This document shows, piece after piece, positions 1 to 7,135 of a stretch of 64,000 nt of DNA. The DNA comes from CBDUXP01 sp965371225 [NCBI: uncultured bacterium] (lineage in GTDB: Bacteria > Abyssobacteria > SURF-5 > CBDUXP01). Position numbers and translations under genes: made by a program. Location: NCBI GenBank assembly GCA_965371225.1, contig CBDUXP010000002.1:102106-166105 (forward strand). Direction: 5' to 3'. The notes below the pieces were generated by a model that searched no databases, was not told where the DNA came from, and saw nothing but the letters and a program-made list of their open reading frames with translations. Every line of letters starts with the position of its first letter. Position 1 is the stretch's first letter.

Positions 1-242
1 AGGCGGAGGACATGGCCCTCGCCGCCGTCGAGCAGATGGCGCAGGGCGGCAACTTCGAGCCCTTCGCCGACGTGGGGCTGGATCCCGCGGACGTGCAACG
101 CTGCGTCACCGAGCGCCAGGAGCAGGGCCAAGGCCGAAGCAACTTCGTCTTCAGCCACGTGACGCCTAACCTTAAACGCCTGGGCATGATCACCGCCCGC
201 ACCCGCCCGCGCTACGCCGAACTCGGCCTCGTCGACGCCTAG
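1..242 (+). CDS. C-terminal end of an unidentified protein (5' end outside the window)
   Basis: The reading frame is open from base 3, so this is the tail of a longer gene; the ATG at 12 is probably internal. About 80 residues are visible. They are hydrophilic, with a basic C-terminus (PNLKRLGMITARTRPRYAEL) and no membrane segment. The closing style (a run like RLGxxTxRxRxRYxxLGL) reminds me of ferritin-like oxygenase or desaturase proteins, but that is an impression and not a motif match. A 65-bp spacer separates it from the dehalogenase gene on the same strand, so they may or may not share a transcript. Confidence 0.6.
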   Translation, partial: AEDMALAAVEQMAQGGNFEPFADVGLDPADVQRCVTERQEQGQGRSNFVFSHVTPNLKRLGMITARTRPRYAELGLVDA

Positions 243-307
243 CCGCGCTGGGCCCCGGGGGGGGGCGCTTCATTCGGATAGGATGTGGTGGTCTGGAGGA
301 GGGCCGA

Positions 308-1204
308 ATGGAAATCTTACGCACACCCGAGGAGCGGTTCGCGAATCTGCCGGGGTATCGCTTCGCGCCGCACTACGCAGAGGTGGACGGGCTGCGGGTG
401 CACTACGTGGACGAGGGCCCAGCCGATGCGGCGCCGGTGCTCTTGCTCCACGGCGAACCCTCGTGGAGCTACCTCTATCGCAAGATGATCCCGGTGCTCA
501 TGGCGGCGGGGCATCGCACCGTCGCGCCGGACCTGGTGGGGTTCGGGAAGTCGGACAAGCCGGCCGCGCAGGAGGATTACACCTACCAGCGGCATGTGGA
601 TTGGATGCGCGCCGTCCTGTTCGATCACCTGGACCTGCGCGACATCACCCTGGTCTGCCAGGACTGGGGCGGGTTGATCGGGCTGCGGCTCGTGGCGGAG
701 CACCCGGACCGGTTTGCCCGGGTCGTGGTGGCGAACACGGGGCTCGCAACCGGGGACCGGTCGCCCGGCGAGGCATTTCTCGCGTGGCGCACGTTTTCGC
801 GGGAAGCGAAGGCCTTCGACGTCGGCCGCATCATTAGCGGCGCCACCGTCACCGACGTGCCCGAGAACGTGCTTGCCGCGTACGACGCACCCTTCCCCGA
901 CGACACGTACAAGGCGGGGGCGCGTATCTTTCCTTCGCTCGTGCCCATCACGCCGGACGACCCCGCCGCACCGGCGAACCGCAAAGCGTGGGAAGTGCTC
1001 AGCGCGTTCACCAAGCCGGTGCTCACGGCGTTCAGCGACAGCGACCCGATCACGCAGGGCGGCGAAGGGGTGTTCCAGAAGCTCGTGCCGGGGGCGACCG
1101 GCCAGCCGCACACTACCATTGCCGGCGCGGGCCACTTCTTGCAAGAAGATAAGGGCGAGGACCTGGCCTGGGTGGTCAACGATTTCATCGCGCGGACGTC
1201 GTAG
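308..1204 (+). CDS. haloalkane dehalogenase-like alpha/beta hydrolase
   Basis: 298-residue cytoplasmic alpha/beta hydrolase that would cleave carbon-halogen bonds through an Asp-ester intermediate. The oxyanion segment HGEPSW is at residues 48-53. The nucleophile elbow CQDWGG places Asp119 next to the halide-binding Trp120. A candidate acid is Asp246 in the SDSDPIT segment, and His276 lies in GAGHFLQED. This order (Asp nucleophile, Asp acid after strand 7) matches the DhlA/DhmA (HLD-I) branch, and the length is normal. Epoxide hydrolases have a similar elbow but usually a different oxyanion motif, so dehalogenase is preferred. A strong ribosome site (GGAGGAGG) lies just before the ATG. The next gene follows after 31 bp, so the two probably form an operon. 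Confidence 0.85.
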   Translation: MEILRTPEERFANLPGYRFAPHYAEVDGLRVHYVDEGPADAAPVLLLHGEPSWSYLYRKMIPVLMAAGHRTVAPDLVGFGKSDKPAAQEDYTYQRHVDWMRAVLFDHLDLRDITLVCQDWGGLIGLRLVAEHPDRFARVVVANTGLATGDRSPGEAFLAWRTFSREAKAFDVGRIISGATVTDVPENVLAAYDAPFPDDTYKAGARIFPSLVPITPDDPAAPANRKAWEVLSAFTKPVLTAFSDSDPITQGGEGVFQKLVPGATGQPHTTIAGAGHFLQEDKGEDLAWVVNDFIARTS

Positions 1205-1235
1205 GGACGCCGTCGCGCTGCCCACAGGAGGGACC

Positions 1236-1604
1236 ATGGCTGAACTGCCGAATCCGGATCAGATGGAAGCGTTTCTCGCGCGCAAGGACGATGGCCCCGT
1301 CGTGATGCTGAACCTACTCAAGTTCAAGCCCGACGGCGGGGCCGAGAGTTATGCCCAGTACGGCGCGGCGGTCGCGCCCCTGCTCGAAAAGACGGGTGGG
1401 CGGAGCACGTACATGGGCGCCGCCGCGGAGCTGCTCATCGGCACCGAGGACTGGGATATGATGCTGATAGTCGAGTATCCCACGCGTCAGGCGCTGCTCA
1501 ACATGATCACGTCAGACGAGTATCGCGCGGTCCAACACCTGCGCGACGATGCGATAGTGCGGTCGGTCTTGCTGGCGACCGACCCCGTCGCCGCTCCGGG
1601 TTAA
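1236..1604 (+). CDS. DUF1330-type small dimeric alpha+beta barrel protein
   Basis: 122 residues. The segment VVMLNLLKFKPDGG followed by YAQYGAAVAPLL is typical of the DUF1330 ferredoxin-like fold, whose members are small dimeric proteins of mostly unknown function. A good Shine-Dalgarno sequence (AGGAGGG) precedes the ATG, and the gene lies 31 bp after the dehalogenase, so co-expression is likely. It may be an accessory or scavenging enzyme for that pathway, but nothing in the sequence proves a reaction. Its stop codon overlaps the stop of the convergent FapA-like gene in a shared TTAA at 1601-1604. Confidence 0.8.
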   Translation: MAELPNPDQMEAFLARKDDGPVVMLNLLKFKPDGGAESYAQYGAAVAPLLEKTGGRSTYMGAAAELLIGTEDWDMMLIVEYPTRQALLNMITSDEYRAVQHLRDDAIVRSVLLATDPVAAPG

Positions 1605-3670
1605 AGCCCGACGGCGCGCACCTCGCGCTTCTTGGGGTCGAGCACGAACCGCGTCGCTTGTAAAGCATCCTGGGTGCGCAGCCGGAAACCGCGGATGTAG
1701 ATTTCCACCCCGTAGTAGCACGTGTCTTTCACGTCCACCATCGGCGCCGCCCCCTCCTGCACCTTGGCGTCCAGCTCCTCGCCTTGGGCCGTGAGCGCGT
1801 TCGCCTCGTCCTGGAGCAAGCCCTGCTGTTCCCGGAGTTTCTCTGCGGCCGCAGCTTGGTCCGGCGTCAGTGCCGTCCCCGGATGCCGCAGCCCGGCCTG
1901 CTCCAGGACGCTCGCGATCTTCTCCAGTTGCGCTTCCACGTCGGTCAACCGCTCCCGCACGTCGCGGAGCTCGCGGGCTTTGAGCGGGTCATCCCCCACG
2001 GCGACCAGGGTGGGTGCGCCGAAATCCGAGCCGAGCACCCGCGCCACCAAGCCGCGCCCCGCCAGGTAGCGGCCCCCCATCAGCCGCCCATGGCCGTCCG
2101 CGGCGAGCAGTTGGCCGGCGCACTCGATGACGCTGTTGGAATCCGAGTCCCGAATCACGACATCCCCACCACTCGTAATGTATGCGTGTTGCGCGAAGTT
2201 GGCCGTCACCCCAAGCTCGCCGTGCACCCGCGCATCGTCGCCGCCGATGATGCCATGCCGCACTAGAACTTCACCGCCCGCTTCCACAATCGCTTCCTCG
2301 ATGGATTCCTGCACGGTGATGTCATGCTTGGCGGTGACGCGAAAGCCCGCGCGGATGGTGCCCTTGACCAGGATGCTCCCGGTCGCGTCGATGTTGCCGA
2401 CGCTGAAGTCCACGTCGCCCGGAATGAGCATCACCTCCACCACGTGGAGCACGTCGCCGGGCTTCAGCACCGCCATCCCATCCATCACCGCCGCAATCAG
2501 CACGCTGCCGTCCTCTTGTTCTTCCGTTTCGACGTTCTCCCCCGCGGTGAGGGTCCCCTCCGTCCCCGGGTCGGCCGGGAGCACCGTCCCGTCCACCCCC
2601 TGTCCCGGCTCACCCGGTCCGGCCGGGCGCCACGTGCCCAGCAGCTGCCCTTCCCGCACGTTGTTGACCGTGCCGCGCTCGCGAAAGTCGATGCGGCCGC
2701 TCTCTTCCGAGAGGTTCCCTACGCCCTGCGCCAGGTCGAATTCGAAGTCGATACCCGCGTCCCGGCCCCGTTGGGGGGGCGTCCCGTCCGCGATCCGGAT
2801 GGGCCGCGGCAGGTCGCCCCGTTCCAGGTGCGCCGCCCACGCCGCATCCAACCGCTTGGGCAGCAGACCATGCGCCACGCCCGCGGCCGCCAACGCAGCG
2901 TCCAGTTCCCCCCGCTGCAGGGGTTCCTCATCCGCCGTGGGAGTTCGCAGATCGATGAACGCGTGCATGTGGTCCTCACCGATCGTGACCGCGGGGACGA
3001 CGGTGGGAAGATCGTTCGGCCCGAATTCCAGATAGCCGAACCCGGGCGCGGCCGCCGTCCACCGGTTCTGGCCGGCGCTGACGGAAATGCCGGACCCGGT
3101 GGTCACCTCCTCCTGGGCCCCTTGCGGGGCGGGCATGGTTTGGCCCACCACCGTGAAGCCGGGGGTCCCCGGCTTGCTGTCGTCCTGCTCGATCAAGAGT
3201 TCGCCTTCGCGCACGATGCGCCGCCGCCGTTCCGGTTCCGCCTCGGTGGGTTGCAAGTAATGGCGCACCACCTTCCCGTCTTCCCCCGGAACGGGCCGGC
3301 GGCCCCGAGCCACGACCACGTTGCGCTTTTCTACGGGCTCCGCTGCCATGTCCGCGACGAGCGCGTCGATCTCACCGAGGAGCACGCCTTGCGTAACACC
3401 GGCCGCCGCCATCGCGACGACCAGATCGTCCCGGGTCGGGAGCGGCGCATCGCCGATGGGCGGCGTCATCAGGGCGATGGTCGCTTCGAGATTGTCGAAA
3501 CTGACGTTGACTGTGATGCTGCTCCGCGCGCGAACGACGGTGACGCGGTATTCGCCCGACGCGAGCTCTTCGGCCTCGACGTCCTCCGGGGGCACGTCGA
3601 GTTCTCGCGCGCCCGCGTCACGAGCGCTTTCCAGCGAGGCTTCGTGGACTGTGCAGAACCGTGTGGACAT
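1601..3670 (-). CDS. FapA-like (DUF342) polymer-forming protein with Jag-N-like start
   Basis: About 689 residues from the ATG at 3670; an in-frame GTG at 3712 would add 14 residues. The first ~50 residues (SLESARDAGARELDVPPEDV) resemble a Jag-N domain. The middle holds the DUF342/FapA region, with a repetitive beta-helix around GNIDATGSILVKGTI and later short glycine-marked turns. A coiled-coil stretch follows, and the protein ends with the usual closing segment (YYGVEIYIRGFRLRTQDAL). Family members are cytoplasmic and are linked to flagellar or envelope assembly and to polymer formation. No flagellar gene lies nearby, so the role here is open. A likely promoter (TGGACA-18-TATCCT) lies at 3741-3770. 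The gene converges on the DUF1330 gene with a 4-bp stop overlap. Confidence 0.8.
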   Translation of the reverse strand: MSTRFCTVHEASLESARDAGARELDVPPEDVEAEELASGEYRVTVVRARSSITVNVSFDNLEATIALMTPPIGDAPLPTRDDLVVAMAAAGVTQGVLLGEIDALVADMAAEPVEKRNVVVARGRRPVPGEDGKVVRHYLQPTEAEPERRRRIVREGELLIEQDDSKPGTPGFTVVGQTMPAPQGAQEEVTTGSGISVSAGQNRWTAAAPGFGYLEFGPNDLPTVVPAVTIGEDHMHAFIDLRTPTADEEPLQRGELDAALAAAGVAHGLLPKRLDAAWAAHLERGDLPRPIRIADGTPPQRGRDAGIDFEFDLAQGVGNLSEESGRIDFRERGTVNNVREGQLLGTWRPAGPGEPGQGVDGTVLPADPGTEGTLTAGENVETEEQEDGSVLIAAVMDGMAVLKPGDVLHVVEVMLIPGDVDFSVGNIDATGSILVKGTIRAGFRVTAKHDITVQESIEEAIVEAGGEVLVRHGIIGGDDARVHGELGVTANFAQHAYITSGGDVVIRDSDSNSVIECAGQLLAADGHGRLMGGRYLAGRGLVARVLGSDFGAPTLVAVGDDPLKARELRDVRERLTDVEAQLEKIASVLEQAGLRHPGTALTPDQAAAAEKLREQQGLLQDEANALTAQGEELDAKVQEGAAPMVDVKDTCYYGVEIYIRGFRLRTQDALQATRFVLDPKKREVRAVGL

Positions 3671-3740
3671 CCCGGGGCCTGGCGCGGACCGCGTGTGCCC
3701 CCCCCCACGCACGCACTGCCGTGCGCCACGCTCTTACTTC

Positions 3741-3770
3741 AGGATAGGGGTTCGGCCGCGCGATTGTCCA
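3741..3770 (-). promoter_or_regulatory. sigma70-like promoter for the FapA-like gene
   Basis: On the minus strand TGGACA (3770-3765) and TATCCT (3746-3741) are separated by 18 bp. They lie between the SGNH hydrolase stop and the FapA-like start. Transcription would begin near 3734. Confidence 0.45.
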
Positions 3771-3787
3771 TCAACGCGCGGGGGGAA

Positions 3788-4861
3788 TCACTCCGCCGGG
3801 GGGCCGGGCGCCGGTTCCATGGCTGTGGCCGCAGTCGGAAGCGGCGGCCGGGCCGCCGGCTGGAGGACGGACGCGAGCAGCGCGCCGAGTGCGGCGTGGC
3901 CCGCATCCCCGAAGTGCGCGGGGTCGAGGAAATGCTCCGGCGCGACGGCCAAGGTGGCGTCGACGAACCGCACGCTCTCGCTCGCGCACACCTGGCGCGC
4001 GTGCGCGATGAACTGCGGCCAACTCCGCTCCAGGTACGCCGCGTGTTCCGGCCGGTCGTACGGCGGCGGCAGGGTCGCGCCGGCTAGCACGCCGTTGGGT
4101 TGCGCCACGAAGATCAGCTCCATCTGCGCGCCCCGCGCCAGGGCGGCCATGGCCCGGAGGTTCGTCTCCCACGCGTCGAGCACCGCGCTGAGCTGCACGG
4201 GATGGATCGCGCGCCGCCCCGACGTGCGCGCATCGGTTTCCGCATCGAAGTTCTGTACCGCGTTCGTGAGCAGCAGATTCGCCAGGGCGGACTTCTGGCC
4301 CAGCCACGCGGCCAGGCTGTTGCCCGGGCTCTGGAACAGCCACTGCACCAACCGCCAGTTCGTGGGATAGCCGGGCGGGGTGCCGAACACTGCCGGGGCG
4401 TACACGTCGTTCAGCCCGCTGACCAGCACCACGCGCTCCGGATGCCGCGGCAGCACGTGCAACGCGAGCATGACCAGCTCCTGGCCGCTCACGTGGGCGG
4501 GGTGCGCCGCGCTGACAATCTCCAGACCCGTCGCCGCCGCCGCCTGCCGGAAAAAGGTGTGCTCGTAGTCCGACGCCTTCGCGCCGGCGGCGGTCGAGCC
4601 GCCGAGAATAACCGTCAGCGGCCGGTCGGCGGGCCACGGCCGATCGCCAAAATACGGCGACCGGTCCACCGCCGCGCGATCATATGGGGCGAACCCGAAC
4701 TGCGTGTACGGCGTCATCGCCATCCGCTCCCGTACCGCCGCCCAATCGGCCCCCTGGTCCCGCCGGCTGCGTGCCCGTGCCACCGCCTCCACCACGCCCA
4801 GGAGGACCACGAGCCCACACAGGCCCAGGGTTACGTACAGACGCTTATTTCGCACTGCCAT
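3788..4861 (-). CDS. membrane-anchored SGNH/GDSL-type hydrolase
   Basis: 357 residues. One N-terminal transmembrane or uncleaved signal segment (about residues 8-27) is followed by basic residues, so the catalytic domain is probably periplasmic. SGNH blocks are visible: GGST with nucleophile Ser89, SGLND as the Asn block, and DPAH near the end with Asp313 and His316. Such domains act as esterases, lipases or O-acetyl transferases/esterases on glycans. The classic first-block GDS is GGS here, as in many cell-surface SGNH proteins. The gene reads in the same direction as the FapA-like gene 117 bp downstream, but that gene has its own promoter candidate. The substrate cannot be read from the sequence. 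Confidence 0.8.
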   Translation of the reverse strand: MAVRNKRLYVTLGLCGLVVLLGVVEAVARARSRRDQGADWAAVRERMAMTPYTQFGFAPYDRAAVDRSPYFGDRPWPADRPLTVILGGSTAAGAKASDYEHTFFRQAAAATGLEIVSAAHPAHVSGQELVMLALHVLPRHPERVVLVSGLNDVYAPAVFGTPPGYPTNWRLVQWLFQSPGNSLAAWLGQKSALANLLLTNAVQNFDAETDARTSGRRAIHPVQLSAVLDAWETNLRAMAALARGAQMELIFVAQPNGVLAGATLPPPYDRPEHAAYLERSWPQFIAHARQVCASESVRFVDATLAVAPEHFLDPAHFGDAGHAALGALLASVLQPAARPPLPTAATAMEPAPGPPAE

Positions 4862-5057
4862 TGGTACCGGGTAACGCCTTGGCCGCCGAGCTGCATCTGT
4901 CGCGGGGGCTGCTCGGATCGCGGCCCGGCGAGAATTCTACACGGCTTCCCGTTTCGGTCTAGGTTCCCGCATGGCGGAGACGGGGCGACGGACCGCGCCC
5001 ATCGCCCAGGCGGCCTAGACACGGAAACTCTTGCTACGTGACAGGTTATACAGGGCA

Positions 5058-5085
5058 TTGACCAAATATAACAGTGTTATATACT
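5058..5085 (+). promoter_or_regulatory. promoter of the flavin monooxygenase gene
   Basis: TTGACC (5058-5063) and TATACT (5080-5085) are separated by 16 bp, about 60 bp upstream of the ATG at 5147. A perfect 17-bp palindrome overlaps the spacer and the -10 box. Confidence 0.6.
5066..5082. promoter_or_regulatory. 17-bp perfect palindrome, probable TetR-family operator
   Basis: ATATAACA-G-TGTTATAT has 8-bp perfect arms around one central base, in otherwise GC-rich DNA. It covers the spacer and part of the -10 box of the promoter at 5058-5085, so bound repressor would block RNA polymerase. Size and symmetry fit TetR-family operators, and a TetR-type gene lies at 6447-7046, directly behind the flavin monooxygenase. 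A partial half site (GTTATA) occurs about 20 bp upstream. Confidence 0.6.
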
Positions 5086-5146
5086 GAGGCCGAAGCCTGG
5101 CCTGGCCGCAAGAGAACTCCACCGGCCCGGGCGTGAGGAGTGCGAG

Positions 5147-6418
5147 ATGAAGTTTGGCATTTTCTACGAGCACCAATTGCCGAAGCCCTGGACGGCGGAG
5201 CGGAACGATCGGGTGCTGCTCGAAGAAGCGTTCGAGCAGTGCGAGGTGGCCGACCGGCTGGGCTACGACTACGTCTGGGAGGTGGAGCACCACTTCCTGG
5301 AGGAGTACTCGCACTCCTCGGCGCCAGAGGTGTTCCTGGCTGCCGTGAGTCAGCGCACGAAGAACATCCGCCTGGGCCACGGCATCATCAACATGCTGCC
5401 GGGCGTGAACCATCCCGCCCGCGTCGCCGAGCGGCTCGCCACGCTGGACTTGGTCAGCAACGGGCGGGTGGACTGGGGCACGGGCGAGTCCAGCGCGCGC
5501 TTGGAACTGGAGGGGTTCGACCAGGACCCGGCGAAGAAGCGGGCCATGTGGACCGAGTCGGTGCGCGAGTGCGCGCGCATGATGGCGCTGGAGCCGTATC
5601 CCGGGTTCGACGGCGAATTCTTCCGCATGCCGTGCCGCAACGTGATGCCCAAGCCGGTCCAGAAACCCCATCCGCCGCTCTGGGTCGCCTGCTCCAGCCG
5701 GGAGACCATTCACCTGGCGGCGCAACTCGGTATGGGGGCACTGACTTTTTCCTTCGCCGATCCGACAGAAGTCAAGTATTGGGTGGAGGACTACTACACC
5801 ACGTTCAAGGCCGAGGCGGTGCCCCTGGGCGCGGCGGCGAATCCGAACATCGCCATGGTGACGAGCTTCAGCGTGCACCCGGACGCGGACGAAGCGGTCG
5901 CGCGCGGCCGTGACGGCTTCCGCTTTTTCACCTTCGCGCTGGCGCACTACTACTTTTACGGTATGCATCAGCCCGGGCGCACGAACATCTGGGACCGGTT
6001 CAACTCCGTGGAGTTCGAATTCCCAGTCTCCCCCGGGTCCCTCGGCGGCATCGGCACGCCCGAAACCGTCGCCGAGCATTGCAAGATCTATGAGGACGCG
6101 GGGGTGGACCAGGTCATCTTCATTCAGCAGGGGGGCAATAACAAGCACGAGCACATTCTGGATTCCCTGGAGCTGTTCGCCAGCGACGTCATGCCCCCCT
6201 TCAAGGAGCGGGCCGCCGCGCGCGAGCAACGTAAGCAGGAGGACCTGGCGCCGTACATCGAGCAGGCGGACGTGCGGAAGCGGGAGCGGGAGGGGGATCC
6301 CAACGGGTTCGAGCCCCCGATCGTCCCGTCCTACGGTCGCACGATCGCCGAGGGCACGCCCGGCGGGAAGCCCATCGCCGATCGCAGCGTGCACGACTCG
6401 CACCAGAAAGTGCTGTAG
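5147..6418 (+). CDS. LLM-class (luciferase-like) flavin-dependent oxidoreductase
   Basis: 423 residues, soluble, of the bacterial luciferase-like TIM-barrel family that uses reduced FMN or F420. Typical features are the start MKFGIFYEHQLP, EVEHHFLEEYSHSSAPEVFL for the second strand-helix unit, the RLGHGI strand, NHPARVAERLATLD and the NGRVDWGTGES segment. Nitrilotriacetate/alkanal monooxygenase relatives share this plan. The C-terminus is about 60 residues longer than the barrel and is charged. A Shine-Dalgarno sequence (GAGGAG) precedes the ATG. A TetR gene follows after 28 bp, and a palindromic operator sits on the promoter, so the gene is probably induced by its substrate. The substrate and the choice of cofactor are unknown. 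Confidence 0.88.
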   Translation: MKFGIFYEHQLPKPWTAERNDRVLLEEAFEQCEVADRLGYDYVWEVEHHFLEEYSHSSAPEVFLAAVSQRTKNIRLGHGIINMLPGVNHPARVAERLATLDLVSNGRVDWGTGESSARLELEGFDQDPAKKRAMWTESVRECARMMALEPYPGFDGEFFRMPCRNVMPKPVQKPHPPLWVACSSRETIHLAAQLGMGALTFSFADPTEVKYWVEDYYTTFKAEAVPLGAAANPNIAMVTSFSVHPDADEAVARGRDGFRFFTFALAHYYFYGMHQPGRTNIWDRFNSVEFEFPVSPGSLGGIGTPETVAEHCKIYEDAGVDQVIFIQQGGNNKHEHILDSLELFASDVMPPFKERAAAREQRKQEDLAPYIEQADVRKREREGDPNGFEPPIVPSYGRTIAEGTPGGKPIADRSVHDSHQKVL

Positions 6419-6446
6419 CGCGGCACCGCCCGGGTCGCCCGCGTAT

Positions 6447-7046
6447 ATGGCTCGCACTGCCACTACCGGATTGCGGGAGCAGGTGATCGAGGCCGCGCTC
6501 CGCCGCCTGGATGACGCGGGGCCCGACGCCGTGACGCTGCGCGAGGTTGCGGCGGATGTGGGCCGGTCCACGCAAGCCATCTACTCGCACTTCCGGGACC
6601 GCGAGGGGCTCATGCACGCGTTGCGCGTGCGGATCACCGTGGACATGGCCGCCCGTTCACGCGCGCACGTGGAGCGGTTGGCGGCGCCGGACCTGGACGC
6701 CATGCTCGAAGCCACGGGGCTGAGCATCCTCGATTTCGCGCTCGAACATCCGCACTTCTACCGGCATGCGAACACGGGCCCATCCCTCGCCGGGTTCGCC
6801 GAACCACCCGAAAGCCCGGACGTGGCCGCCGCGTGGTCGTTCCTTTTCGAGCCCCTGCGCGCCGCCCGTCCCGGAGCAAGCCCGGAGACGCTGCAGACTG
6901 AACTACAACTCCGCGTGGCCATGAATCACGGTATCGCAATGCTGGCGATCAACGGCCATTACGGCCCGAAACCCCGTTCCACGGCGCAGGCGCTCTTGCA
7001 TGCGGCCATGCGCTTGCGGCCGGTCGAGGGCTGGGCCGCGCCGTAG
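6447..7046 (+). CDS. TetR/AcrR-family transcriptional regulator
   Basis: 199 residues. The N-terminal helix-turn-helix reads VTLREVAADVGRSTQAIYSHF followed by RDREGLMHAL, the standard TetR DNA-binding unit. The remaining ~140 residues are an alpha-helical ligand and dimer domain. The ATG at 6447 starts just before the HTH; the upstream open frame overlaps the monooxygenase gene and is a shadow. The gene is 28 bp downstream of the flavin monooxygenase and most simply represses that gene and itself through the palindrome at 5066-5082. Confidence 0.88.
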   Translation: MARTATTGLREQVIEAALRRLDDAGPDAVTLREVAADVGRSTQAIYSHFRDREGLMHALRVRITVDMAARSRAHVERLAAPDLDAMLEATGLSILDFALEHPHFYRHANTGPSLAGFAEPPESPDVAAAWSFLFEPLRAARPGASPETLQTELQLRVAMNHGIAMLAINGHYGPKPRSTAQALLHAAMRLRPVEGWAAP

Positions 7047-7077
7047 GTTGGCCGCCGGGTGCCGCGCGGGCGCTCGC

Positions 7078-7083
7078 TATACT
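7078..7083 (+). promoter_or_regulatory. -10 element upstream of the large membrane protein gene
   Basis: TATACT at 7078-7083 lies just upstream of the GTG/ATG starts at 7112/7136. No convincing -35 hexamer is seen at 16-18 bp, so this may be a weak or regulated promoter. Confidence 0.35.
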
Positions 7084-7135
7084 AGCCGCTCCCGAGCGAG
7101 CGGCGCGTCGCGTGGACGCGCGGCCCACGCGCCCT

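Noticed and set aside
78-242. Assigning the first partial gene to a named oxygenase family
   Set aside because: Only ~80 C-terminal residues are visible and no catalytic motif is included.
5015-6580. Long minus-strand open frame across the flavin monooxygenase gene
   Set aside because: It is a GC-rich shadow in the antisense frame. It has low-complexity His/Arg/Pro composition and no motif, whereas the plus frame has full family motifs.
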